Notes under the pieces: model-generated | Told to the model about the DNA's origin: nothing | Seen by the model: only the letters and a program-made list of their open reading frames with translations | Database searches by the model: none | Shown: positions 42,766-54,139 of the stretch, piece after piece | Layout of the letters: the number at the start of each line of letters is the position of its first letter | Numbering within the stretch: the first letter of the stretch is position 1 | Position numbers and translations under genes: made by a program | NCBI GenBank assembly: GCA_027257055.1 | Contig: JAPVLO010000040.1 | Span: 270,501 to 334,500 of the forward strand | From: Cephalopachus bancanus | Lineage: Eukaryota > Chordata > Mammalia > Primates > Tarsiidae | Reading direction: 5' to 3' | Length of the DNA stretch: 64,000 bases

Positions 42766-43279
42766 ATGAAAGTGACTTTATCAAACCTCCATTAAGAAGA
42801 AAGTTCTTATCTTCCTTGAAACTCCTAGGACATGAATAGCTGTATTTATAAAACAAAAGCAGCTAAGTTTACCCTAATGTTTGACCCTTAATGCTTTGTT
42901 CTTTCCTGATTTCCTATCCCAGGGGTCATCCTAATATGTATGGTGGGAAAAAGCAGTCTTTAGACTCCAAAGGAATTGGAAGACAGCCCTGGTTCTTCCA
43001 TGTACCACTTGTACATGTACTAGGTGTGTGGGTGTGTACCAGTTGTGCCAATGCTAGTTTGAGCAAACAACTCAGTTGAGGGAGTTTTTCATCATCATGG
43101 CTGATTAGAGTCCATGATCTTTGGATAAAGATCTCTCACTCTGAGTCAAAAGTGAAAAATTGATTTGCCTTTGAAGGTAAGATTTGGAAAAAAAGAAGAG
43201 AAAGGGTCTGGCACTAATCAAGCAAGAGAGTAAAGGCTCAGCTAGCTGCTCATCTGACTTCCATTTCTTTTTAGCACCT
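42766..43279. other. Unassigned sequence
   Basis: No gene or named repeat recognised. Confidence 0.5.
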
Positions 43280-43490
43280 CACAGTTTATATACTACTTGT
43301 ACACTATGGGTCATACAATAACCTCACAAGATGGAGGTTATTGTGATTTCTGTTTTACAGATTAAAAAAATAGTGTCTGAAATTCATTGCCTTAGCTAAC
43401 CCAGGATCACGTAGGTTGTAAGGAGCAGCATTAGAATGTGAAGATTTGCCTGTCTGAACCCAAGGCTATGTTCTATCCACGATTCTACCC
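43280..43490 (-). repeat. MIR SINE fragment
   Basis: Antisense MIR: ATAACCTCACAAGATGGAGG, TTCTGTTTTACAGATTAAA, CAGGATCACGTAGGTTGTAA and TCTGAACCCAAGGCTATG. Confidence 0.75.
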
Positions 43491-44368
43491 TGCTAACGCC
43501 ACTGCCTACTTCGTTAAATAAGTTTCCCCATCTGAAAATTTGCCTCCAATCTTATTTCTCTGAGGTCTCTAGTCACAGATAGGCATTCTCAGATCCACCT
43601 AAGATGCCAGGCCACCTCTCCCCATGGTTAGTTCTGGCCCTCTGCCTCAAGGACCAAACCTACAGAGAAGGAAAGGGCAGACTAGGTGTTGAGTCCATTC
43701 CTAACCTAAGATGAGAAACAATTATTCACCAAAATGTGGCCTAAAAACATAGCATTTCTCAAACACACTGTATTCCATCTGTGAAACAGAAGCAGTTTTT
43801 TATTATCAGAAATCTGGGCTGTTTTCAAACCAGTGACTCAAGGTAAAAGGATTCAGCCAAGTAGCTTGTTAGCAAGCCAGAAAGTCTTTGAAGCCAGCCA
43901 TTCTGCCCCAACTAGTTTGCCCAAATGTGGAATCGTTTAGGAGGATGCAGCAGCAGGTGCCATCTGTGGTGATGAATCGAACCCATGTCATCTTTATTTC
44001 CCAGGGGGAGCTCTGTGCATTCCAAGTAGGAAGCAGAGATTTTCTTGCCTAGTCTTAAAATAAATTAAAGCAACAGCTGGGGTTTTAGATTCATGAAGGT
44101 GCTATTATTTTTGAAATAAGGAATACTTTTTTGATCCCTCAGAGATTAAGAACAGCCAGTGATATTTTGAAATGCTTAGGAGGGATGACAGCTGGGTGTG
44201 GCTGAAATGGTGGTCTATAGGGGGAGCTTGAGAACTGTAAATCCAGCAAGGAGATTAGCAGCTAAATAAAATTATGAGAGGACTGTTTGGCAAAAATAAA
44301 TCAACAGGGGAGAAAGTGTCATTGTACAAATTAAGTTCAAGAGTAAAGGCTAAATAAAAATGGATTTA
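43491..44368. other. Unassigned unique block
   Basis: No repeat is recognised over about 880 bp. It has several motifs resembling enhancer or insulator sites (see findings). No long open frame. Confidence 0.5.
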
Positions 44369-44369
44369 T

Positions 44370-44892
44370 CTCAGGAAATTCATTCATTCACTCACTTAGT
44401 TGTTCACTTGCCAAGTATTTACTGAGTATCTACTACGTGGCAAACTTTGTTCTGGGTAATTGAAATAGACGTTTATCACTGAACAAAACTGACAAAGAAA
44501 TTCCTGTGTTCATGCAGGTTGTATTTTGGTGGGCGAAGACAGACAAAAAACAACAAACCTAAGAAATAAGTTATGTAGCATTTTAACACAGACACAGAGC
44601 TAAATGCCAAGGAAAGATCCAGAAACTAAGATAAGATAACAGGTGAAGAAAATGCAGTTATGAAAGACAAAAATTCAGAGGTGAAATTAGAGAGACCAGA
44701 GAAGGGAGTTGAAGAGACCACATAAAGCAGACAGAGAGATCAGATAGCAAGTTCTGATGCCACTCAGGGCATTTTTATCCACTTATTCAGTTAATGATCT
44801 TATATTGCCCATCTCTGATGTGGGAGTCACTCTACAAGCACACGTGATTATGAGAGATGCCTTGGTCTCCAGGAGCTTACAGTCTAGAGCAG
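44370..44892 (-). repeat. L2 LINE 3' end
   Basis: Antisense L2: ATTCATTCATTCACTCACTT, CCAAGTATTTACTGAGTATC, TACTACGTGGCAAAC, CACTGAACAAAACTGACAAA, GGTGGGCGAAGACAGAC; a second diverged stretch (TGGTCTCCAGGAGCTTACAG) ends it. Confidence 0.8.
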
Positions 44893-45020
44893 TAGTTTTG
44901 AATGTATATGACATCACCTAGAGAAGTCATCAAAATTCAAACTCCCAGGTTTCACTCTTGAAGAGTCTTGCTTTATATCATTGGCATTCTCAACAAGATT
45001 CCCATGACTCTCTTGGGAAG
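44893..45020 (+). repeat. MER5-like MITE
   Basis: CAGTAGTTTTGAATGTATAT, ACATCACCTAGAGAAGTCA, AAACTCCCAGGTTTCAC and GGCATTCTCAACAAGATTCC follow the MER5A order in sense. Confidence 0.6.
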
Positions 45021-45688
45021 GCAGGAGGAGTGGGAGGATATTTGACACAAATAAATAACTATGAATGGATGATATAAGCAGGGATAGACATGTATACCCT
45101 GAGGGTTGTTTGATTCAAACTAAAGAATCAATCAGCAAAGATTTTTGTTAGATGACTTCTGATCAAATTCTCTAAGGTCAAGTTGGCCAGGAAAGTACGG
45201 ATAAGGGCCACAGAACAGCCAGGGGCAGAGCACCATCGACAATACAGAGGTCAGAGGCAGGATGGGTTACACAGGAAATGCATAGAACTTAGTGGTGTTG
45301 AAACCTAAAGTGATTAGAAAGAGCAAGGAAGTAAAATGAAAGTCTTGAGTAAAGCACCTAGCTATTGCATCTATTGGTACTCCATAGCCTCACCCCTTCT
45401 TCTTGAAGAAGAGAGTAGACTGGATTTTTAAGGTGGACTTGGCTGACTCATGGCCATTATGCTCTGGCCTCACTTCCTTTGTTATAGCCTAGGATTCTCC
45501 TACCCTCAAGTACTGGTCTCAGAACTTTGGACCATTTGTTATTAAATTCATTGAACAAGCAGCTGTTGGGTTTCAGAGGCCACATAGAGATTACATTTAA
45601 GCTGCATCTAAAATTTACCAAGAGTGGTCTCAGCAAAGGCATAGTTTATAAGAGTCTGTGCCTGCCTGGAAAAATACGATGACTTCAA
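45021..45688. other. Unassigned sequence
   Basis: No gene or named repeat recognised. Confidence 0.5.
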
Positions 45689-45689
45689 T

Positions 45690-45955
45690 ACGGTTGCTCT
45701 GTCATTATCAGGAGACAGTAGGAAACGAAGCTAGTAAAGGAGGTAAAGCCAGATTTTGTAGTGTCTTGAATTTCATGCATAATAGCCCAACGTTTATTCT
45801 GAATATAAAGGAGTTATTTGTTATTCAGACAAATATTTATGAGCATTTGCTACGTACTGGTTATTGTGCTAGGAACTGAAAATGCAGCAATGATCAAGAC
45901 AGGGGTGGTTTTATCCTCTTGGAACATTCGCTCTGAAGAAAAGAGAAACAATAGA
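45690..45955 (-). repeat. L2 LINE 3' end
   Basis: Antisense L2: AGCCAGATTTTGTAGTGTCT, TTTATTCTGAATATAAAGG, GACAAATATTTATGAGCATT, GCTACGTACTGG and AATGCAGCAATGATCAAGAC. The 73-codon frame at 45658-45879 is on this repeat. Confidence 0.75.
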
Positions 45956-46985
45956 CTACTGCAGTGGGGTGCCTGCCACTCTCCAAGATAGATGAAATAT
46001 CCTAAATTGACCATCTGGGTGAAATATGAAAACCACCTCTTGATACCACCAACAGCACTCTAGAGGCCTTAGTTCCATCTTCTATTTCTAGAGAATACAG
46101 ATATCCTAAGAAACTGAACAAGAAAGGTATTGGCCACATAAGCAGGTCTGATCTAGGACTGAACATAATCTATATTATAGACAAGTCTCCTTTATGGTTG
46201 ATGTTCAACAGGCAAACTTTGTTATTAACAAGAGGTCTTCAATCAAAAACAAGAAAGAACAAAACTGGACACATTCTTAGTTTTAGCATTATTGTAGCTC
46301 CAAGATACTGATGATGGAGACTTTATACAGTCCAGGGGTTAGAATATTCTTCATAAAAATGGACTTTTTGGCATCTTTCTGCCTTATATTAGAAACAGTG
46401 CCTTTAAGTCTTAATAGACAACTATACCAAACACAAAATACCAAGAAGCAAAACCCATATAAACAAATAATCGTCTTCCTTCTTACTACTTTCTGAAAGC
46501 TCATTATATCTGAACTCACTAAACAAGATTTCAAAGACTGTATTTGTCTAGTTTGCAATTAAAGTGCTAGTTTTCCCCAGTCTGAAGTCAACTAGGGGGA
46601 AAAAAACTTCAGCAAATTGCTCTCGAAATGGTATTCTTTTTAAATTATTCGTAAAATTTGCATTGCAACCTACTCCCCATTAATGGAGTATGTATTTTAA
46701 ATTTGTGTTACTTTAACTTAATTAGCTATTTGTACTTTTTTTTTAAAAAAGGAAATCAGGGAATGGAAAATGCACCATGTTGGTGTTCAATAACTGCTTA
46801 ATGATCACATTACAACCTTCACATCGAAAAAAACCACAGCACTCCAAGGTTCACAAGTGCTAGCTCTTTTGTACTGGAGAATCCACCTACAGAATAATTT
46901 CTTTGATTTCTTAAAGGAGTAAGTGTGAACTTTGTTTTAAATGCTATTAGACAGTTAAATGAAACAAGACAAAAACTGCAGATAT
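45956..46985. other. Unassigned sequence
   Basis: About 1 kb with no recognised gene or repeat. Overlapping opposite-strand frames at 46289-46558 and 46311-46496 are featureless. Confidence 0.5.
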
Positions 46986-46987
46986 AT

Positions 46988-47390
46988 TAGTCAGGATAAA
47001 GTCCATCTTGAGAATGACAGAGAATCCAGCTAACACTTATACTAGGTACAAATATACTTCTCACATACCAGTAGAGTAGACATAAAGATTGGCAATGTGG
47101 GGTAGGTAGGGGAGTTGAATTTGTTTAGACCCAGGTCACTTCTACATTGCTGCTCTACCACCCTCAACACATAGCTTCTATTTTAAAGTCCAAGATGACT
47201 GCTCACACACCAGCCATCATGTCTTCCAGCAAGAAGGAAGAGGATGAACAAACATCCACTCCCATTGGAAACATTTCCTTCAAATCACAAATGACACTTC
47301 TATTTGCATACCATTGTCCAGAACATGGTCATTCAGCTATATCACACTTCAAGAGAGAATAGGAAACGTGGTTTTATCCAGCACGTGCAC
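46988..47390 (-). repeat. Old LTR-like repeat, family uncertain
   Basis: ATATTAGTCAGGATAAAGTC at one end, then CATCATGTCTTCCAGCAAG, CAAATCACAAATGACACTTC, CATTGTCCAGAACATGGTCA, like an antisense ancestral MaLR-class LTR. Diverged. Confidence 0.4.
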
Positions 47391-48825
47391 ACATTCCTCC
47401 AAGATTTGCTGGTTGGAAGTGGTTACAAATGAAGAAAATACTAATAAATATTCAAAGTCAAATACCAGTTTCAGCTAGGGACAGTGAATTGCGTAAAACC
47501 TCTCAGACCAAGAGGAGCATTCATCCTACGGACTTCAGAGCAACTAGCTTGAACATTTACTGGATGCAGAAAACCTTAGTGCTTATAGACTCCATTAACA
47601 GCTTTTCTCAGTTGTCATGTTTTCATTTTCCTTTCTGAAACCTTGTTTTCATTCTATTCTCTGAAAAAGAGAAGACAGCACAAAAACTGAACATCTGTGC
47701 AGGAGCTTTCTGGCTCCCTTCCCCTTCACACTAGCTGGTGAAAGCTTTTCTTGTTCAATGAGAAAGTATTCAAATCGTTTAATGTTTTGGATGAAATTTT
47801 CTAAAAAAATAAAATTCTCTTTGATCTGATTAAGAGACACGCCTGGTATAGCTATTTATGTTCTTTCAAATGACGTTGGCAGGCTATGGGCAGGCAAAGA
47901 AAAAGAAAGAAGAGGTTACTGTTCATGGTGAGATACAAAAGCATTTTCCAGGAGAGACAAGCCAGGCACGCCAGAAATCCAGCTTCTGGGAAACCACCCA
48001 AAGACTGGTTGCCTGTTCATCCCCGCTGTTCAGAGGAAACAGACCCTCTATTTAAAGAAATTTCTCCCTTTGTTCTTACAGACTCTTCAGTAAATACATA
48101 TTTGAGGGGGGGGAAGAAAACCAAATGTTAAATCTCATCCTAGATTCAGGGGATAGGGATGAGGGCTAAAATAACTGGGTCAAGTGCTGCTCTGTTCACA
48201 CATAAGAATCCAAGGGCAGCAGAGGAGTGGTATCAGAATCAGATGAAGAACAGAAACACTGCATAACATGTCCCAGTCCCATGGATCTCACTCTTTACTT
48301 GATGCTTGTGTCTATGACATTAGATCAGATTTCACAATCTCTACAATAATTCTTATTCATTTCAGATACTATAAAAATGAATAAGAAAATAAAAAGATTC
48401 TATTAGTAAGAGGTATTCATTAAACTGCCCTTAACAAGGCCTCTGTGACCACCAGGTAAAGCAACCCATTATTTGTCAGGTGGAATTTACAGACTGTTAT
48501 CATGTCCTGCTGCTCTTATGCAAGATATTCTAAGGTCTGCATGAGTACTATCTCTGGTTCCTAGAACTCAACAAAATATTAGGGATGTCTATAGCAATCT
48601 GAGAGGTCCAAGATGATATAGATAGTGTCCCCCCCCATTATTAAAATTATATGTATGTTGAGAAAATATAACAAACTGTTTGACACAAAAGTGAACTTTA
48701 AAAAAAAGAATGGAAATTCATGGGTTGCAGTTATAAAAAGAGAAGTGAAGCCAGCAAGATAAGACTGGATTGATATTGCAAGGGCCCTCAGGGCTTTAGA
48801 CTAAGATGTGTGTTGTCTAAACACA
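47391..48825. other. Unassigned sequence
   Basis: About 1.4 kb without a recognised gene or repeat. Two overlapping plus-strand frames (47858-48055, 47886-48131) are Lys/Arg-rich and featureless. Confidence 0.5.
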
Positions 48826-48844
48826 TGGTAAAAACTAGGGTCTT

Positions 48845-49137
48845 GCCAGGCACTGTGGTTCACACCTATAATCCCAGCATTTCGGGAGGTCGAGGTGAGA
48901 GGATTGCCTGAACCCAGGGGTTTGAGACCAGCCTGGGCAACTTGGTAAGCCCTCATCTCTACAATAAATCAAAAAATTAGCCGGGCATGGAGGTACACTC
49001 CTGTAGTTCAGCTACTTGGAAGGCTGAGGCGGAAGGATCACCCGACCTCAGTAAGTTGAGGCTGCAGTGGCCTTGAGCATGCCACTGCACTCCAGCCTGG
49101 GTGACAGAGTGAGACTCCAATTCAAAAACAAACAAAC
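48845..49137 (+). mobile_element. Alu, older tier of the lineage-specific type
   Basis: Starts GCCAGGCACTGTGGTTCACA with an AluJ-like A-box region. The B-box region is AGGGGTTTGAGACCAGCC, without a T-arm stem. Linker CTACAATAAATCAAAAAATT. Right arm GTGGCCTTGAGCATGCCAC, the intermediate hairpin. Tail (CAAA)n. The flanks AAAAACTAGGGT (48830-48841) and AAAAACTCGGGT (about 49138-49149) are an imperfect target-site duplication. Confidence 0.92.
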
Positions 49138-49845
49138 AAAAACTCGGGTTCTGCTCTTCAGGAGATACAGGAAATGTGAGTTTAGGACCATGAAAGCAGA
49201 GCCCTTGCATAAATTCCAGATTTCTCAAGAATTTTATCTTCTATAAAAACTCTGTTTGCTGATTTGAAAAATAATAAAGAAACTTGACTCTGTCAAGAGC
49301 ATTGGATGTGAATAAAAGGCACCAGTGTGAAACTGAGCCTCAGGCCTGAGCAACAAAATTCATAAATTAACATAAAAATTAATCTAGTACCATTGAAAAC
49401 CCCATGGTCCTCTAGAAGCAATTAGAAAATTTCCCACTGTGGCCTACATGGCTAGGTAGGGAGAGAACTGGTTAAAAATGAAGCCCAATAAGAACTACAG
49501 CCATAAAGAAATAAGCTATCATGAGGTGATTGTCAGATACAATGAATATGAAAATGAATGTCTCAAGAACTGGAAATAACAGCATCAACAGCAATAGCAT
49601 CAACAAAAACTAGAAAAAACTATTAAATAAATATATTTAAAGTGATAGAAAATTAAAGTAGCAAATTTATGTTTAATAAAAAATAGTGATATAATCTGAA
49701 AAAGAAAGAAAAAGCAAATTTGAAAATGTTCAAATTAAAACTTTCAAAAATAAGCAAATGATTATTTAAATTTAATCAGAATAAAGTTAATCCTAATAAA
49801 CATGATTAAAATGACATTTTAATATGAAATTTCTTCTAAACTAAA
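49138..49845. other. Unassigned A-rich sequence
   Basis: Increasingly A-rich towards 49845 and may be the start of the following L1M; no clear landmark. Confidence 0.4.
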
Positions 49846-50143
49846 ATATCTGATGAAAACATCATGTATGTAGGAAAGATAGACATGAAAAATCAGAGAG
49901 ACAGATTAAGAAACTCCAACATACATATATCAAAGGAACGGAATACAGAGCATAAAAAGCTAATATTTGATGAGTTAAATGAGAAGCTTTTCAGCATTGA
50001 AGAAAGACATGTCTCCAGCGTGACAAATGACAAGTTCTTAGAAAGATAAATTCAGAAAAAGACACAAAACAAAACTGCAGCACATCAAAAAAAATAAATT
50101 ATATATTTATATATGATTATGAGGATGATATATACTTGTGTGC

Positions 50144-50158
<15 letters not shown>

Positions 50159-50184
<26 letters not shown>
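50159..50184. repeat. (GA)13 microsatellite next to a TA-rich stretch
   Basis: Perfect GA units directly after ATATATATATACACA. Confidence 0.95.
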
Positions 50185-50423
50185 CTGATTATGAACTCCA
50201 AGAACAACAAATAGACTGTCAGTGATCAGTGAACTTTTCATCAGCAACAGAGATATCAGAAAACAACAAAATAGTATCTTCAAAATTCTGAGGAAAATAA
50301 CTGTCAGCTCAGAATTCTAGAGCCAGATATATTACCATTCAAAAATGAGAGCAACATAAAGACATTTTTGGATCAGTTCTCACAGTCTGTTATTCAAAAA
50401 TGTTACATTAAAAATGCATTTCA

Positions 50424-50700
50424 ACCCAGCTCGGTGTCTTAGCCTGTAATCCCATGCTTTGGGAGGCTGAGATGAGTGGATTGCCTGAGCCCATGACCCT
50501 CCTGGGCAACTGGGTGAGACATCATCTCTACAATAAATCAAAAAATTAGCTGGGCGTGGTGGCGCATGCCTGTAGTTCCAGCTACTTGGAAGGCTGAGGC
50601 GGAAGGATCGCTGGAGCCCAGCAGGACGAGGCTGCAGGGACCGGGAGCGGCCACTGCACTCCAGTCTGGGTGACAGAGTGAGACACTGACTCAAAAAAAA
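50424..50700 (+). mobile_element. Alu, younger tier, B box deleted
   Basis: Flanking duplication AAAATGCATTTCA (50411-50423) and AAAAGCATTTCA (50701-50712), imperfect in the A run. The sequence from CTGAGCCC to CCTCCTGGGC is about 8 bp shorter than sister copies, removing the GCGGGTTC part of the B-box stem. The right arm keeps ACCGGGAGCGGCCACTGC, with the 5' half of the hairpin altered. Confidence 0.92.
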
Positions 50701-51260
50701 AAAAGCATTTCAGAATAAAAGGACTTGAGGGCAGAGAGTAGAAAAAAAGAGTGGAATCAAATAAGCACAGATAAGCAAATAAGATTGGTAAATCTATGAG
50801 TAAAAAATTATTTTGTATTAGGCAGATATATGTTCTTCCTCTCTCTCATGGAAAGAACTACAAATTTCTCTTTTTTTTTTAAGAAAGCATTTGAATTTAG
50901 GCTTGGATTTGTTGGCCTAGAAGTGTTTTTTATGTTTGTTTGCTTCTTTTTAAGACAATTATACTTTCTTAAGAGCCCAGTATTCCATACCAGATAACAT
51001 AAATTTAAGTAAGTATTAATTATAAGAATAAAAATGATGAGGATGATAATTTGAATTGGTTTATAATGATTTGGAACTTGTATGGTAGATTCTATTACAA
51101 AGGAGGAGAATAAAAGTATTGCTTAATGTTGAACTTTGTAAGAATGCCTGCTATAATTGAAGGGAACCATGAAATAATTACAATAAATGATAAGTTCCAA
51201 ACCAAAAAGGGAAATAGATTTGGATAAAATTCAATCTTTCTAGCAGAAAGCACAAACAGT

Positions 51261-51600
51261 GGGTTACCAAAAAAAGTTGCATTTTATATTTGCACTAAAT
51301 ATAAAATACAAAACAAAGAAATAACCCCATATATCGGTCTAGTCACAACAAATATTGGATCTTCACTTTTTTTTGTAATATATTGTAATATATATGTAAT
51401 ATAAAAATCCAACAATATTCATACATGAAACAGAATTTTTAACTTAAGAGATATTGATTTACTATCCACAAAGCATTATAGATATACCAGTGAATAGAAG
51501 AGATTAATTTCTTACTCTCCTGGAATGAACATTTTTGTAGGGTGAAATAGTAAGCAAACAAACAAATACATACATATAAATCAAATATAAATAAGTATTT
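51261..51600. other. Unassigned AT-rich sequence
   Basis: TAATATATTG and TAATATATATGTAATAT near 51378; nothing else recognised. Confidence 0.5.
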
Positions 51601-52355
51601 TGTGGATTGAATAGCGTTCTCCAATATTCACATCCACCCAGATCCTCATAATGTGACCTTATTTGGAAATGGGGGTCTCTGCAGATAAAATTAGTTAAGG
51701 TGATGTCAGACTGAATTAGGATGGGCCCTAAATCTAAGGACTGATGTCCGTATAGGAAGAGAAGAGAAGACAAACACACGGGGAAGAGTACCATGTGAAA
51801 ATGGAGGCAGAGACTAGAATGATGCATCTAACAAGCCAGGGTACACCAAGAATTGCCACCAACCACCTGAAGCTAGGAAGAGGCAAGGAAGATTCCTTAG
51901 GGTCTTTCGAAGGAGCATGACTCTAACAACACCTTGGCTTTGGACTTCTAGCTTCAGATCTGAGAGAATAAATTTCTGTTGCTAGCTGGGCTTGGTGGCT
52001 CAGCCTGTAATCCCATGCCTTGGGAGGCTGAGGTGAGTGGATTGCCTGAGCCCGCAGGTACGAGACCCACCTGGGCAACTTGGTGAGACCTCATCTCTAC
52101 AATAAATCACAAAATTAGCTGGGCGTGGTAGCGCGTGCCTATAGTTCCAGCTACTTGGAAGACTGAGGCGGAAGGATCGCTGGAGCCCAGCAGGTTGAGG
52201 CTGTGGTGGCCGGGAGCGGCCACTGCACTCCAGTCTGGGCGACAGAGTGAGACTCCAACTCAAAAAAATAAAAATAAAAATAAACCTATTTCTGTTGCTT
52301 TCAGCTTCCCAGTCATGAACATTTGTTACAGCAGCCCTAGAAAACAATACAAAGT
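51601..52355 (+). mobile_element. MaLR LTR, MLT1 type, split by a young Alu
   Basis: Left part 51601-51983: TGTGGATTGAATAGCGTTCT, CATAATGTGACCTTATTTGG, CTTGGCTTTGGACTTCTAGC, GAGAGAATAAATTTCTGTTG. After the Alu, 52300-52355 continues TTCAGCTTCCCAGTC, TTTGTTACAGCAGCCCTAG, the LTR 3' end. The only MaLR LTR here in sense orientation. Confidence 0.9.
51984..52287 (+). mobile_element. Alu, younger tier, inside the MLT1 LTR
   Basis: Perfect 12-bp target-site duplication ATTTCTGTTGCT at 51972-51983 and 52288-52299. A box TGGCTCAGCCTG. B-box stem GCAGGTACGAGACCCAC (52054-52070), the T-arm with CpG-type decay. Perfect right-arm hairpin GTGGCCGGGAGCGGCCAC (52206-52223). Complete CCACTGCACTCC and an (AAAAAT)n tail. 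Confidence 0.97.
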
Positions 52356-52429
52356 CTATTTGAAAAATAAAGCTGGGTGAATGTGTAGGAAGTGATTGTG
52401 GGGCAAAGGTGTTATTTAGATAGGAAAGC

Positions 52430-52770
52430 CAAGAATGGCCTATCAGATGAATTAAAATGTGGTCAGAGAACTGAATTATACTGGAGAGTGAGCCCTAATG
52501 ACAACTGAAGGAAGGATGTCTGTATAAGAAGAAAAAGTTCAAAGGCCCCAGAGAAAAGCATGCTTGGCGTGTTAATATAAGCAATCAGGTGGCCCATGTA
52601 GTTGAGCAAAGCGAGGAGGGGATTTGTAGGAAACAAAATCTGAGAAATAGCCAGGGGTCTACTATGGTGGGACTTGTAATTTATGGAAAGAAAGTTGAAC
52701 CTTATAATATGTGTGGTTAGAAAGTCTGAAAAGGTTTTTAAGGTAGAGGGTATCATACTTATCACACTTA
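52430..52770 (-). repeat. L2 LINE 3' fragment
   Basis: Antisense L2: AGTTCAAAGGCCCCAGAGAA, GCATGCTTGGCGTGTTAAT, AAATAGCCAGGGGTCTACTA and GTCTGAAAAGGTTTTTAAGG. The 133-codon minus-strand frame at 52463-52864 overlaps this and the L1M piece and is not a gene. Confidence 0.65.
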
Positions 52771-52779
52771 ATAAGATGT

Positions 52780-53080
52780 AAAAGACCTGGCAAAAAATAG
52801 AATCAGTATACAAATATTTTAAATCAAGGAATAAAAGAACATACACCAGGTGAATATTGGTCAAAAGAAATCTGGTGAAGCCACATTAATATCTATCAAA
52901 ATAAACAAAATAAGTAAAAAGAAATGGTGAAATTTTTAAAAAGGAATACTTCACCAAGTTCATATAGCCATTGTAAGCCTCTATGCAGCAATCAATTTAG
53001 ATTCAAAGTAAATTTGAAGAAAAATGAGAAAAATATACATAAATATTTCTCTTAAAAGTTGATAAGCCAAAGAGGTAAAA
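52780..53080 (+). mobile_element. L1M LINE ORF2-side fragment
   Basis: TAATATCTATCAAAATAAAC, GGAATACTTCACCAAGTTCA, TATAGCCATTGTAAGCCTCT and ATGCAGCAATCAATTTAG match the sense L1 endonuclease-region phrase (..TCAATTCACCAAGAAGATATAACAAT..). Broken frame. Confidence 0.6.
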
Positions 53081-53388
53081 ATAAATAAGAATACAGATTT
53101 TAAGCCAGCCAATAAGCCAATTTGATTTTGAGTGTGTGTGTGCATGCACTTAATTAATATAGTCCTATATGCAATAAACAGAGAATATATTTTCTTTACA
53201 AACATACATGGAATATTTATAGAAGTCAGCTAAGCAATAAATATTGACATCATATAACCTATATTCTCTAAATATCGTGTAATACAATTAGAAGAAAACA
53301 AATAAAGGCAGAAGATAGTCTTTGTCTCATTCTCTGAATAACAACCTGGATGTCTTAAGTATTTAACAAGTAAAGATGTTTGTCTAAG
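53081..53388. other. Unassigned AT-rich sequence
   Basis: No recognised feature. Confidence 0.5.
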
Positions 53389-53389
53389 T

Positions 53390-53830
53390 GCCATATGTGT
53401 ATCGATTCATGACAATCCCAATAGTGTGTTTATTTCAAAATTTTTTACAACCCCGAGAAATAGAGAATTTAAGTAACTTGTCAAGGGAACATGACATGGT
53501 TGGGTGAGAAGCTTGTTGGCTTATTCTACAGCCTTCACCAATCTAACCAATGTGTGTTAAATCCAACAATTACCTGGGCTCACGTTGATCTTTATGCTGA
53601 GGAGATATATGCAGAGCGATTATGAGAAAAATCTCTCAAGTTAGATTGCTGTAGTCTGGTTCTAAATCTAGACATCAAATGGGTAATTAACTTCCTATAA
53701 CTTACTTTTCTCGTATGTAAAGTGTGTTTAGTAATAAGTTTATTGTGGAAAGTTAAATGAATAAATACATGTAATACATTTTAAACACTGTGAGAACCAT
53801 GATAATTACCCACTAGGTGTTAACCTTTAT
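53390..53830. repeat. Two MIR fragments in opposite orientation
   Basis: 53390-53535 is antisense (GTGTATCGATTCATGACAAT, ACAACCCCGAGAAATAGAG, AATTTAAGTAACTTGTC). 53690-53830 is sense (TAACTTACTTTTCTCGTATG, AAAGTTAAATGAATAAATAC). Confidence 0.6.
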
Positions 53831-54139
53831 TGTGCTAAATGTTCATGCATTCCTCCCTTGGGTTCCATGATCCACCTCATTACAATCTACTTTGGACAAT
53901 TTTTAAATATCCATTCATTTCAATTATTCTGTGTATATTGATGATTCTCATCTTCTCCCAGATGTCCTCAAAAATAACCATAAACTTACACCATACCCTC
54001 ACCATCCACCCATGATTGGGCTCTCAGTCTTGTCCATTCCATTTCCTTGAACTCTCTCTGTTTAGGATAATTCAAAGTATTTGAAGTCACAGGCCTCACA
54101 TCTAGAATACTTACTCATCTGGTCTCTGCTATTCCCTTA

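Larger units (their letters stand above)
49846..51260 (+). mobile_element. L1M LINE, interrupted by an Alu
   Basis: GAAAACAACAAAATAGTATC, AACTGTCAGCTCAGAATTC, TAGAGCCAGATATATTACC, AAAATGAGAGCAACATAAAG and ACATTTTTGGATCAG correspond to sense L1M (..TATCCAGC.. AAAACTATCCTTCAAAAATGAAGG..). A (GA)n run lies at 50159-50184. The Alu at 50424 splits it. All frames are broken. Confidence 0.6.

Noticed and set aside
52463..52864. 133-codon minus-strand open frame with hydrophobic stretches
   Set aside because: It spans an antisense L2 and an L1M fragment. Hydrophobic runs are expected from reverse-complemented A-rich L1 DNA.
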